Source: an uncultured Tenacibaculum sp. (lineage in GTDB: Bacteria > Bacteroidota > Bacteroidia > Flavobacteriales > Flavobacteriaceae). From it: a stretch of DNA of 64,000 nucleotides. This document shows positions 15,575-24,611 of this stretch, piece by piece. The DNA is taken from the NCBI RefSeq assembly GCF_947498805.1, contig NZ_CANMLT010000001.1:434001-498000 (forward strand), in the 5' to 3' direction. The position numbers and the translations under genes were made by a program. The notes below the pieces were generated by a model. That model saw nothing but the letters and a program-made list of their open reading frames with translations, did not search any database and was not told where the DNA came from. How positions within the stretch are numbered: the first letter of the stretch is position 1; each line of letters starts with the position of its first letter.

Positions 15575-15659
15575 ACTAAATAATTTTGAAAATTGGTGAT
15601 AGAAAAGTCATTCAAGCCTTAAAAGTCATATCTTCGCGTTTCTAAACGACTTATAAAAA

Positions 15660-17048
15660 TTGAGGCTATCACGTTATACATCTGAGTTTAAATATAATTG
15701 GCAGTTAGCAGCTCCAGTAATGCTGGGTATGTTAGGACATACATTTGTTAGTTTTATTGATAACATTATGGTTGGGCAATTAGGAACGGCAGAACTTGCA
15801 GCTGTTTCTTTAGGAAATAGCTTTATGTTTATTGCAATGTCGTTAGGAATTGGTTTTTCTACTGCAATCACACCCTTGATAGCTGAAGCAGATGCGGCAG
15901 AAAATTTTGGTAAAGCTAAATCAACTTTTAAGCATGGTTTATTCCTATGTACTACCTTAGGAATATTAATGTTTTTAATGGTGTTCTTTTCAAAGCCATT
16001 GTTGTATTTTATGAAACAACCAGTAGAAGTAGTTGAACTGGCGATTCCTTATTTAGATTTAGTAGCTTTTTCATTAATTCCGTTAATCGTTTTTCAGGCT
16101 TTTAAGCAATTTAGTGACGGGATGTCCATGACCCGTTATCCTATGTATGCTACTATCATAGCGAACGTAGCAAATGTTATTTTGAATTATTTATTAATTT
16201 TTGGAAAGTTTGGGTTTCCAGAAATGGGAATTGTAGGAGCAGCCTATGGAACACTATTGTCTCGTTTTATAATGGTGTTTTACCTTTGGTGGTTGTTAAC
16301 ACAAAAGGAACGTTCTAAAAGACTTGTTACCAATATTAAGATTTTTGTGTTAGATAAATTAATGCTTAAAAAGATTATTAGTTTAGGAGCACCAAGCGCA
16401 ATGCAAATGTTTTTTGAGGTGGCCATTTTTACAGCAGCAATTTGGTTAAGTGGTTTGTTAGGTAAAAACCCACAAGCGGCCAATCAAATAGCCTTGAATT
16501 TATCTTCTATGACGTTTATGGTGGCAATGGGATTAAGTGTTGCAGCAATGGTTAGAGTAGGAAATCAAAAAGGTTTAAAGAACTATATTGAATTGAGAAG
16601 AATTGCTTTTTCAATCTTTTTATTAGGAATAATTTTGGCAGTAGGATTTGCGATAATCTTTTTTATATTCCATAAAAGCCTACCGAATATTTATGTAGAC
16701 TTAAATGATGCTGAAAATCTTACCGATAATATGGAGGTGATAAAGATTGCGGCAACCTTATTAATAGCAGCAGCATTCTTTCAAATTAGCGATAGCATTC
16801 AAGTAATGGTATTAGGAGCTTTAAGAGGGTTACAAGATGTGGCAATTCCAACAGTAATAACTTTTATTGCTTATTGGTTAATTGGATTTCCTGTAAGTTA
16901 TTTCTTAGGAAAAGAAGAAGCTTATGGAAGCTTTGGAATTTGGTTAGGATTACTAGCTGGATTGACTTCTGCTTCCATATTATTATACATGAGATTTAAT
17001 TATTTAACTTTGAAATTAATTAGAACAAAACAAAATGAACTTACCTAA
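15660..17048 (+). CDS. MATE family efflux transporter
   Basis: A 462-aa membrane protein of the NorM/MATE multidrug and toxin extrusion family with about 12 helices. The N-terminus (YNWQLAAPVMLGMLGHTFVSFIDNIMVGQLG) is the family's first helix with its D residue. The second half repeats the pattern (IISLGAPSAMQMFFEVAIFTAAIWLSGLLG). The start is a TTG at 15660, chosen because the reading before APVMLGML matches family length; the next Met would remove part of helix 1. Drug:cation antiport is the family role. Its stop overlaps the next gene by 14 bp. Confidence 0.9.
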   Translation: MRLSRYTSEFKYNWQLAAPVMLGMLGHTFVSFIDNIMVGQLGTAELAAVSLGNSFMFIAMSLGIGFSTAITPLIAEADAAENFGKAKSTFKHGLFLCTTLGILMFLMVFFSKPLLYFMKQPVEVVELAIPYLDLVAFSLIPLIVFQAFKQFSDGMSMTRYPMYATIIANVANVILNYLLIFGKFGFPEMGIVGAAYGTLLSRFIMVFYLWWLLTQKERSKRLVTNIKIFVLDKLMLKKIISLGAPSAMQMFFEVAIFTAAIWLSGLLGKNPQAANQIALNLSSMTFMVAMGLSVAAMVRVGNQKGLKNYIELRRIAFSIFLLGIILAVGFAIIFFIFHKSLPNIYVDLNDAENLTDNMEVIKIAATLLIAAAFFQISDSIQVMVLGALRGLQDVAIPTVITFIAYWLIGFPVSYFLGKEEAYGSFGIWLGLLAGLTSASILLYMRFNYLTLKLIRTKQNELT

Positions 17049-17259
17049 ATTTTTATTAGCAGATAATAGCAATCATCCTGAAGATATTTTTGTATTACAT
17101 ACAGAATACCCAAGGTTTTTAATAAACTTAAAAGATGATGAAATAGAGTGGTTTGAAGACTTGTCAAATGAAAATGAACAAGATTTGGCCAATGAGATGG
17201 AAGCTTTAATTGAAGCTGCTGGTAAATTCTACGATGAAGAAATGAGTAAATATGAATAA
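17035..17259 (+). CDS. Small acidic conserved protein
   Basis: A 74-aa soluble, strongly acidic protein (LKDDEIEWFEDLSNENEQDLANEMEALIEAAGKFYDEE). Not recognised as a named family, though proteins of this type follow transporter or metabolic genes in many Flavobacteriia. It overlaps the end of the MATE gene by 14 bp, indicating translational coupling, and is followed by a strong terminator. No function is inferred. Confidence 0.6.
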   Translation: MNLPKFLLADNSNHPEDIFVLHTEYPRFLINLKDDEIEWFEDLSNENEQDLANEMEALIEAAGKFYDEEMSKYE

Positions 17260-17261
17260 AT

Positions 17262-17292
17262 AAAAAAAGAGAAGTGTACACTTCTCTTTTTT
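17262..17292. terminator. Bidirectional terminator
   Basis: Perfect 20-bp palindrome AGAGAAGTGT/ACACTTCTCT flanked by A- and T-runs, between convergent genes ending at 17259 and 17292. Confidence 0.85.
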
Positions 17293-17795
17293 TATTCCTC
17301 GGCTTTTAGCAGTTGCTCTGCTTGTGCTTTCCAATTATCTCTTTTAATTCTTCCAGGGAAAAATTGAATTAAATTGGTAACCGTTTCAATATCTTTTTCT
17401 GTAAAATTACTTATCTGTTTGTAAGTAAAAATTCCAATACTGTTGAGCTTCTTTTCTATAAAAGAACCTACACCTTTGATTTTAGACAAATCATCTTTAT
17501 CATCTTCTGATGCAGTTCCGATTCTTTTAAAGTTTAATCGTTCTGGTTTTTTAACCTCTATACCACCTCGATCCACGGTTTTTCGAGCCCTAATAATTAA
17601 TTCTAGAGGCTCATCATCAAAGTTTTTTTCTTGTAAACCGGTATTCTGTATCTCTGGTTCTAAGTTTTCAATTGGGTTTGAAATACCCTTGCTATAAAAG
17701 ACCATGGCAAAAAGATAGCCTATTAAAAAAGAACCTAGCATCCATAAAAAGAGTTCTATGGAGAACGAGATTGCTATAAAATTAGTAAAATGCAT
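17292..17795 (-). CDS. Membrane-anchored helix-hairpin-helix protein
   Basis: A 167-aa protein with one N-terminal membrane helix (about residues 9-32) and a charged linker. A C-terminal helix-hairpin-helix-like domain reads LSKIKGVGSFIEKKLNSIGIFTYKQISNFTEKDIE, resembling the 'I-x-G-I-G-P-x-I-E-x-x-L' domain found at the end of some L21-like or DUF4332-like proteins. It may bind nucleic acid at the membrane, but that is inference only. It is 33 bp downstream of the OmpA-like gene on the same strand. Confidence 0.6.
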   Translation of the reverse strand: MHFTNFIAISFSIELFLWMLGSFLIGYLFAMVFYSKGISNPIENLEPEIQNTGLQEKNFDDEPLELIIRARKTVDRGGIEVKKPERLNFKRIGTASEDDKDDLSKIKGVGSFIEKKLNSIGIFTYKQISNFTEKDIETVTNLIQFFPGRIKRDNWKAQAEQLLKAEE

Positions 17796-17827
17796 TTATG
17801 GGGAGTTTTAGTTGATTACTATTTTAA

Positions 17828-18763
17828 TTAGTTGATTGTTATTTCAATTCTTCTGTTTTTAGCTCTACCTTGAGCGGTAGTATTATCTGCAATAGGGGAG
17901 GAATCTCCCTTAGATAATGTGGTTATTTTAGATGTGTCGATGCCTTGTTGTATAAAATAATTTGCAACATTTTTAGCACGTTGTAAACTAACCCATTCGT
18001 TAGTTTTTTCTTCACCAACATTATCTGTATGTCCAGTAATAGTGATTTTTTTATTTGGATGCTTGTTTAGATAGCTTTTAGCTTCTAATAAATAAGCATA
18101 CAAGGTTCTATCTGGATTAAAGTTTTCGTTTCCAAAATGAGAATGCAAGGTTTTATTTGTGATCTCGTTTTGAATGGTTTTTAACTTGTCTGGATGAATG
18201 TTTTGATGTGATATTTTAATTCCGTCCGCATAAAATCCCTCCATATCATAGGTGTAATTGCTAGGATTACTTTTTACAATGATCTTCTTAGGGTTTATCC
18301 CATACTTTACAAGCTTATTCTTTAAATAAGTAGCTCTAGCTATACCTAAGTCTTGTCCGTTATCTAAAGTTTCACCCTGTAAATAATCTGCGGTAATGAT
18401 GATTTCTTTTTCCTGATTCTTATTTAAGAAGTTAAAAATGGAATCTTTGAAATAGTAAAACTGTTTAGGGAAAAGTACTCTGCTGTTATTGGAAGAGGTA
18501 ACAAACTTATGAGCAAAATTAAGTTGGGTGAGCTCATTTTTAAATAAAGGTTTTACAACCTTTTTGACGTTGAGTGTTGAATCTTTCTTTTTACTGTTGA
18601 TAGTGTCTATTACAGTAGTTACCTTTTTGACAACTTCCTTCTTTGAAGTTTTGTCAGACACATTATGTTCATCATTAGTGCTTTCAGTTTTATCCTGATG
18701 AACAAACTGTGCAATAATTGCGAATACAGTAAAAACGAGAAAAGCTTTTAAAAAGTTTCTCAT
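17828..18763 (-). CDS. OmpA family protein
   Basis: A 311-aa envelope protein with an N-terminal signal or anchor (MRNFLKAFLVFTVFAIIAQ) and a Ser/Thr/Lys-rich linker. The C-terminal OmpA domain (about 205-311) has ITGHTDNVG and LSKGDSSPIADNTTAQGRAKNRRIEI, including the Asp and Arg that bind diaminopimelate of peptidoglycan. A second, weaker OmpA-like half is visible at 100-175 (LGIARATYLKNKLVKYGINPKKI). It probably tethers the envelope to the wall. Confidence 0.85.
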   Translation of the reverse strand: MRNFLKAFLVFTVFAIIAQFVHQDKTESTNDEHNVSDKTSKKEVVKKVTTVIDTINSKKKDSTLNVKKVVKPLFKNELTQLNFAHKFVTSSNNSRVLFPKQFYYFKDSIFNFLNKNQEKEIIITADYLQGETLDNGQDLGIARATYLKNKLVKYGINPKKIIVKSNPSNYTYDMEGFYADGIKISHQNIHPDKLKTIQNEITNKTLHSHFGNENFNPDRTLYAYLLEAKSYLNKHPNKKITITGHTDNVGEEKTNEWVSLQRAKNVANYFIQQGIDTSKITTLSKGDSSPIADNTTAQGRAKNRRIEITIN

Positions 18764-18852
18764 TAGTTAGGGGATTTTAGTTAGTAGGTTTGATTAAAGG
18801 TTAAATATATAAAAACTTTTTTATCTAACCAATTGATACTGTATAGGCTATT

Positions 18853-21063
18853 TTACTTCTTCTTAACGGCTTGAACAAGTTCTAATTTTGTGATGCTAGT
18901 TTCTGTAGTGAAAAGACCATAATTAATAAAAGCTTTTTTCTTTTCAATTTTATCAATAGTACCCACAGCGTTTCCGTCTTCTAAACGAACTCTATCTCCT
19001 ACTTTAAAAACATAATTTGCTTTTGCCTCAGCAATTTTAGCAGCTTCTTTTTTCTTTTCCTCTCGAACCTTAACTACCTTTTTTAATACCTCATTCTCCA
19101 CTTTTTTAATAGCTTCTTTTTGTTTTTGTTCCGCTATTTTATCTTGTTTCTTTTCGGTTTTGTTCTTCTTCTTAGGAGGGTTTTTCTTTATGAATTTCGT
19201 TTTTTCAGCAGTAGCCCATTTAAAGAAACTTGCAGAAAGTTCTTTTTTGTTATTGGTTTGAAAGTACTTGTTTAGCATTTCATTAATGCTCCTTCCTAAA
19301 GAAAGCATACGCTGATTGTTATCGTATAACTCTTGAAAACCTTCTAGTTTTTCTCTGATTTTAGATTCTTTTTCTTGTAGGTTTTCAATATGTTCTTGTC
19401 CCTTAGATTTTTGTTTTTCTAAGGTGTCTGAAGTTTTTTGGAGTCTGTTACGTTCTTTTTGAAGCTTAGAAATGGTTTTATCTAAACGAACTTTTTCTGT
19501 TTCTACACGTTTTTTAGCCCTATTAATTAAACTATAAGGAATTCCGTTTTTCTGAGCAACTTCAAAGGTAAATGAACTACCGGCTTGACCAATAAATAGT
19601 TTATATAGTGGCTCTAACGTTCGTTCGTTAAACTGCATATTAGCATTAGTTACATTTTCTAACTCATTAGCTAATACCTTTAAATTAGCATAGTGTGTAG
19701 TAATGATACCAAAGGCCTTTTTATCATAAAACTCCTCTAAAAATATCTCTGCCAGAGCACCCCCAAGTTCAGGATCAGATCCAGTTCCGAATTCATCAAT
19801 TAAGAACAAAGTATTCTCATTACACTTACGTAAAAAATAACGCATATTTTTTAATCGATAACTATAAGTACTTAATTGGTTCTCTATAGATTGATTATCT
19901 CCAATATCGGTTAAAATTGTGTTGAATAAAGTAGTCTCACTACGTTCATGCACAGGAATTAACAATCCGCTCTGTAGCATTAGTTGTAATAGACCAATGG
20001 TTTTTAAGGTAATACTTTTTCCACCTGCATTTGGACCAGAAATAACAATGATTTGTTGTTTGTCATTTAACTGAATCGTTTGTGGAATGGTCTCTATATC
20101 TTGCGCTTTATTTTTTCTCCATAAAACAGGGTGTAGAGCATCTTTTAAATAAACTTTTCTGTTTTTAGTAATCTTAGGTAATAAAGCATTTGTTTCTTTG
20201 GCATATTTTGCTTTAGCTCCAACAGTATCAAGATGTGTTAGGAAAATTACATACGCTTCTAATAAAGAAACATAAGGTCTAATTTCTTCTGCTAAAGCTC
20301 TTAAAACTTTAACAACCTCTTGCTTTTCTTCGTAAATTAAATTCTGAAGCTCTCTACTGCGTGCTAAAGTAGCTTGAGGAGCTATGTAAACAATGTTTCC
20401 AGATTTTGAAGAACCTAGTAAGCTACCTTTTATTTTTTTCCTATGCATAGCCGTTACTGCTAATACACGTTGGTTATCAATAATGGTTTCTTTAATATCA
20501 TCTAGGTAACCACTAGAAATGTTTTTACTTAATGCTCTAGAAAAACTTTCAGAAATTTTACCTCGTACATTTCCAATATCTTTTCTAATTCGCTTTAAGG
20601 TTGGTGAAGCATTATCGGCAACTACTCCGTAAGAAGTAATAATCTTTTTTATAGCATCTGAAACAAAAGTAGTGAACTCAATAGTATCACTCAGTAAGAA
20701 CAAAGTAGGGTAATAGCTTTCGAATTTTGTTAGAAACTTCTTTAGTTCATTTACGGTATCTGTAACACTGGCTATTTTTAAGAAATTCTCGGTTTCTAGA
20801 AAACTGTTCTCAATAGCTAATTTTTTAGTTTCTTCAGTAATATCTTCAAAAAAATGATTCGGAATACGATTCTCATTTTCAAAAGAAGCTAAATATTCAT
20901 TCACTAAGTTTAATTCAAAAAAAAGCTTCTTTTTATTGCTTATAGGTTGAATATTTAAAGTTGCTTGTTTTCCTAAATCTGAAATACAAAATTCTGCAAC
21001 TTGTTCTAAAACCGTTGTAAACTCTAAATCTTGAAGTGTTTTTTCTGAAATGTTTTTATTCAA
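18853..21063 (-). CDS. mutS2: MutS2-family ATPase without Smr domain
   Basis: A 736-aa protein of the MutS2 branch: MutS core and clamp helices, then the ATPase with Walker A SGPNAGGKSITLKT near 345 and Walker B LFLIDEFGTGSDP near 420, followed by a long coiled coil (about 515-690). The C-terminus is a KOW-like stretch (FKVGDRVRLEDGNAVGTIDKIEKKKAFINYG), and the protein ends without the Smr nuclease domain of Bacillus MutS2. Known roles are suppression of recombination and rescue of collided ribosomes. A TAnnTTTG box lies at 21086-21093. Confidence 0.9.
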   Translation of the reverse strand: MNKNISEKTLQDLEFTTVLEQVAEFCISDLGKQATLNIQPISNKKKLFFELNLVNEYLASFENENRIPNHFFEDITEETKKLAIENSFLETENFLKIASVTDTVNELKKFLTKFESYYPTLFLLSDTIEFTTFVSDAIKKIITSYGVVADNASPTLKRIRKDIGNVRGKISESFSRALSKNISSGYLDDIKETIIDNQRVLAVTAMHRKKIKGSLLGSSKSGNIVYIAPQATLARSRELQNLIYEEKQEVVKVLRALAEEIRPYVSLLEAYVIFLTHLDTVGAKAKYAKETNALLPKITKNRKVYLKDALHPVLWRKNKAQDIETIPQTIQLNDKQQIIVISGPNAGGKSITLKTIGLLQLMLQSGLLIPVHERSETTLFNTILTDIGDNQSIENQLSTYSYRLKNMRYFLRKCNENTLFLIDEFGTGSDPELGGALAEIFLEEFYDKKAFGIITTHYANLKVLANELENVTNANMQFNERTLEPLYKLFIGQAGSSFTFEVAQKNGIPYSLINRAKKRVETEKVRLDKTISKLQKERNRLQKTSDTLEKQKSKGQEHIENLQEKESKIREKLEGFQELYDNNQRMLSLGRSINEMLNKYFQTNNKKELSASFFKWATAEKTKFIKKNPPKKKNKTEKKQDKIAEQKQKEAIKKVENEVLKKVVKVREEKKKEAAKIAEAKANYVFKVGDRVRLEDGNAVGTIDKIEKKKAFINYGLFTTETSITKLELVQAVKKK

Positions 21064-21085
21064 AATATTATAATTGAAACCGAAG

Positions 21086-21093
21086 CAAAAATA
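21086..21093 (-). promoter_or_regulatory. -7 box of mutS2
   Basis: TATTTTTG on the minus strand, 22 bp upstream of the ATG at 21063. Confidence 0.45.
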
Positions 21094-21149
21094 AGAGATA
21101 CCAACAAAGAATTCCCTTTATTCACCTTCTTTTTTTACTCAGAAATAGT

Positions 21150-21157
21150 TATATTTG
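21150..21157 (+). promoter_or_regulatory. -7 box of the kelch operon
   Basis: TATATTTG, exact TAnnTTTG match, 10 bp upstream of the first kelch gene. No comparable box is seen before kelch genes 2-4, which are only 10 bp apart. Confidence 0.5.
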
Positions 21158-21167
21158 GGATAAAAAC

Positions 21168-22304
21168 ATGAAAACGAATATTTTAACACTTCTGTGTTTA
21201 GGTTCTTGTTATTTCTTAACTGCTCAAATTAAAGATGTTACCCCAGTAAAATCTGAAGATTTAAAAGAGGTAGTAGTAAAGGGCAAGAGAAAGCTAAATA
21301 AAACTTTATCCTATAAAAAAGTAACTACATTAAAAGAAAGGGTATATTCCTTTGATTCCTATGTCGTCAATGATGCGATTTACGTTTTTGGAGGGGATAT
21401 TTCTGCTTCTGTAAATAGAGGTAGAGCTGTTGTTCATGCATCTGGACAGAATAGGATAAAATCGCAACAACAATTCGTAAAATTATTAAGAAGATTTAAA
21501 TCAGATACTCATACATATAGTGATGAATTGCAAGTGTTTGATTTGAACTCAGAAGAATGGATAAAAAACAAGACAACGCTTTCTAATAGGGCCTATCATA
21601 ATGTGAACTATTACAATGGAAACTTTTATGTATTGGGAGGAAAGCGACTTTCAAGAAATAAGCGTTTTGAATATTTAAATGATAAAATAGAAATCGTCAA
21701 TATTGATTCTTTATCGACCAAAGTAGATGCTACCAACCCGCACCAAGCAATTAATTTTGCATCTACTGTTTATAAGAATTACTTAGTAACTATGGGAGGC
21801 TCTTCCAAAAGAAGTGCTAAAAGCAAGGTGAAGTACTCAAACAAAACTCACTTCTTTGATTTTGAAACAGGTTTATGGTATAAACTTCCTAATATGCCAG
21901 TAGCAAAAGAAGGAAAAGGAGCTTTGGTAAGACATAAGTTTTATATGATAGGAGGGTATAACGGTAAAGAATTAGTAGGAATAGAATCTTTTGATTTTGT
22001 AAGTGGAGAATGGAAAAGGGAAATGGATTTGCCTTTACCAGTGAAAAAACCTGGTTTGGCAGTTTCTAACGGAAACATATTTATACATAACAAGAACTTT
22101 ATTTTTGTGTACAATACCCAAAAAAATGAGATGCGTAAATACTATATTGGAATAGAGTTACAAGAAAGTAATTTACATGTTTATCAAGGAGATTTGTATA
22201 TCATAGGAGGGTTTATAGAAACGGAGTTTGTCAAAGAACCTAGTGGAAATGTTTATAAAATAGCTTTAAAAGAGTTTAATAATACAGCATTTAATAGTTT
22301 TTAA
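21168..22304 (+). CDS. Secreted kelch-repeat protein, paralogue 1
   Basis: A 378-aa protein with signal peptide (residues 1-19). Residues 31-46 (DLKEVVVKGKRKLNKT) resemble the TonB-box region at the start of TonB-dependent receptors. From residue 60 on there are about six kelch motifs with the di-glycine strand and distal W or Y, e.g. DAIYVFGGD, GNFYVLGGKR, KNYLVTMGGS, HKFYMIGGYNG and GDLYIIGGF, predicting a β-propeller. It is first of four tandem paralogues followed by ung. Function unknown; most likely a periplasmic or outer-membrane-associated propeller. Confidence 0.85.
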   Translation: MKTNILTLLCLGSCYFLTAQIKDVTPVKSEDLKEVVVKGKRKLNKTLSYKKVTTLKERVYSFDSYVVNDAIYVFGGDISASVNRGRAVVHASGQNRIKSQQQFVKLLRRFKSDTHTYSDELQVFDLNSEEWIKNKTTLSNRAYHNVNYYNGNFYVLGGKRLSRNKRFEYLNDKIEIVNIDSLSTKVDATNPHQAINFASTVYKNYLVTMGGSSKRSAKSKVKYSNKTHFFDFETGLWYKLPNMPVAKEGKGALVRHKFYMIGGYNGKELVGIESFDFVSGEWKREMDLPLPVKKPGLAVSNGNIFIHNKNFIFVYNTQKNEMRKYYIGIELQESNLHVYQGDLYIIGGFIETEFVKEPSGNVYKIALKEFNNTAFNSF

Positions 22305-22314
22305 AATATAGATT

Positions 22315-23457
22315 ATGAAAAAGATACTAGTAGTCGGTTTATGTATTTTTAAGCTAGCTATAGCTGTTGTTGCTGCTCAAAAAGATAAAGATACCCTCAT
22401 AAAAACTGATAATCTAGATGAGGTAATTGTAAAGGGTAAAAGAAAGCTACGTAAAACTTTACCTTATAAAAAAGTAACAGCATTAAAAGAAAGAGTATAT
22501 TCTTTTGACTCGTATGTAGTCAATGATGCGCTTTATGTTTTTGGAGGAGATGTCTCTTCTACTAACAATAGAGGTAAAGGGATGGTTGAAGCAACTGCAG
22601 GTGTAGGAGTAGGGACATTAGAGAAGTTTGTGAAATTGTTAAGAAGGTTTAAATCGAATACGAACGAATACAGTGATGAACTACAGGTGTTTGATTTGAA
22701 ATCAAAAGAATGGATAAAAAATAAGGTTGCCTTATCCAATAGAGCTTATCATAATGTGAATTATTACGATGGGAACTTTTATGTGCTAGGAGGAAAGCGA
22801 CTTTCAAAAAACAAACGCTTTGAATATTTAAACGATAAAATTGAGATTGTCAATATTGATTCATTATCGACTCAAGTAGATGATACCAATCCACATCAAG
22901 CAATTAATTTTGCGTCGGATGTTTATAAGAACTATTTAGTGGTGATGGGAGGTTCGTCTAAAAAAAGCGCTAAAAGTGCTGTCAAATATTCTAATAAAAC
23001 CCATTTTTTTGATCTTAAAACAGGTTTATGGTATAAACTTCCAGATATGCCAGTGGCAAAAGAAGGGAAAGGAGTTTTGGTAAGACATAAGTTTTTTTTG
23101 ATAGGAGGGTATAACGGTAAAGAATTAGCAGGAATAGAGTCTTTTGATTTTGTAAGCGGAGAATGGAAAAAGGAAATGAATTTACCTTTACCAATGAAAA
23201 AACCTGGTTTGGCAGCATCCAAAGAGCAGATTTTTATTTATGACAAGAATGTTATTTTGGTATATGATACACGTAAAGATGAAATGCGTAAATATTATAT
23301 TGGAGTAGAATTAGAAGAAAGTAATTTGCACATTTATCAAGAAGCCTTGTATATAGTTGGTGGTTTTACAAAGAATGAATTTGCAAAAGAACCTAGTGGA
23401 AATATCTACAAAATAGATTTAAAGGAGTTTAATAAAACTGAGTTTGACAGTTTCTAA
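22315..23457 (+). CDS. Secreted kelch-repeat protein, paralogue 2
   Basis: A 380-aa paralogue of the preceding gene, 10 bp after it. The signal peptide ends near AVVAAQ. The TonB-box-like segment is NLDEVIVKGKRKLRKTL, close to the true receptor in this window (DLDEVIVTATRTKR). The kelch blades are highly conserved with paralogue 1. The main difference is a variable stretch at residues about 85-105 (Gly/Thr-rich GVGVGT here), which differs in all four copies and may be a specificity loop. Confidence 0.85.
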   Translation: MKKILVVGLCIFKLAIAVVAAQKDKDTLIKTDNLDEVIVKGKRKLRKTLPYKKVTALKERVYSFDSYVVNDALYVFGGDVSSTNNRGKGMVEATAGVGVGTLEKFVKLLRRFKSNTNEYSDELQVFDLKSKEWIKNKVALSNRAYHNVNYYDGNFYVLGGKRLSKNKRFEYLNDKIEIVNIDSLSTQVDDTNPHQAINFASDVYKNYLVVMGGSSKKSAKSAVKYSNKTHFFDLKTGLWYKLPDMPVAKEGKGVLVRHKFFLIGGYNGKELAGIESFDFVSGEWKKEMNLPLPMKKPGLAASKEQIFIYDKNVILVYDTRKDEMRKYYIGVELEESNLHIYQEALYIVGGFTKNEFAKEPSGNIYKIDLKEFNKTEFDSF

Positions 23458-23467
23458 ATTGTAGTTT

Positions 23468-24601
23468 ATGAAAAAGATATTACTAATTAGCCTATGTGTT
23501 TTTAAACTCGCAATGGTTGAAGGGCAGGAAAAGGAGAATTCTTCAGTGAAATCCGAAGATTTAAAAGAAGTAGTTGTTAAGGGAAAGAGGAAACTTCATA
23601 AAACATTGCCCTTTAAAAAGGTATCTCAATTAAAAAAAAGAGTATACGCGTTTGACTCTTATGTGATTGATGATAAACTCTATGTTTTTGGAGGAGATGC
23701 TTCCTCTTCTATAAACAGAGCAAGAGGAGCTATAGATGTGTCAGGTATGAACATAGAGAGCTTTGGTCAACTCTTAAAAGTATTAAGAAGGTTTGGTCCA
23801 GACCATCATGAGTATAGCGATAAATTACAATTGTTTGATTTAGAGTTAGGGAATTGGATAGAAAATGAAGTAAAACTTTCTAATAGAGCTTATCATAACA
23901 TAAATTATTACAAAGGAGACTTTTATGTATTGGGAGGAAAACGATTTTCAAAAAATAAGCGTTTTGAATATTTAAATGACAAAATAGAGATTGTCAATGT
24001 AAACTCTTTATCCACAACTATTGACGAAACCAACCCGCATCAAGCAATTAACTTTGCATCTGATGTTTATAAGAACTATTTAGTGGTGATGGGAGGTTCA
24101 TTTAAAAAGAATGCACGAAGCAGGGTAAAGTATTCCTGTAAAACCCATTTTTTTGATTTTACATCAGGTTTGTGGTACGAACTTCCTAAGATGCCTGTAG
24201 CTAAAGAAACAAAAGGAGTTTTGGTAAGACATAAGTTTTATTTGGTTGGTGGGTATAACGGAAAAGAATTGACAGGGGTAGAGTCTTTTGATTTTGTAAG
24301 TGGAGAATGGAAAAAGGAAATGGATTTACCTTTACCAATGAAAAATCCGGGTTTAGCGGTTTCAAAAGAGCAAATCTTTATATATAATAAAAACGTCATT
24401 TTAGTCTACGATACGCGTAAAGATGAAATGCGCAAATATTATATTAGAATAGAATTAGAAGAAAGTAATCTACATGTTTATCAAGGAGCTTTGTATATAA
24501 TTGGTGGATTTACGATGAATGGAATTACAAAAGAACCAAGTGGAAATATATATAAAATAGATTTAAAGGAGTTTAATAAAACTGAGTTTGATAATTTCTA
24601 A
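23468..24601 (+). CDS. Secreted kelch-repeat protein, paralogue 3
   Basis: A 377-aa paralogue with the same order: signal peptide (cleavage near VEGQ), TonB-box-like DLKEVVVKGKRKL, then kelch blades. Its first ~50 bp of coding sequence and the preceding stop region are nearly identical to those of paralogue 4, pointing to recent duplication. The variable loop contains SGMNIESF. It lies 10 bp after paralogue 2. Confidence 0.85.
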   Translation: MKKILLISLCVFKLAMVEGQEKENSSVKSEDLKEVVVKGKRKLHKTLPFKKVSQLKKRVYAFDSYVIDDKLYVFGGDASSSINRARGAIDVSGMNIESFGQLLKVLRRFGPDHHEYSDKLQLFDLELGNWIENEVKLSNRAYHNINYYKGDFYVLGGKRFSKNKRFEYLNDKIEIVNVNSLSTTIDETNPHQAINFASDVYKNYLVVMGGSFKKNARSRVKYSCKTHFFDFTSGLWYELPKMPVAKETKGVLVRHKFYLVGGYNGKELTGVESFDFVSGEWKKEMDLPLPMKNPGLAVSKEQIFIYNKNVILVYDTRKDEMRKYYIRIELEESNLHVYQGALYIIGGFTMNGITKEPSGNIYKIDLKEFNKTEFDNF

Positions 24602-24611
24602 ATTGAAGTTT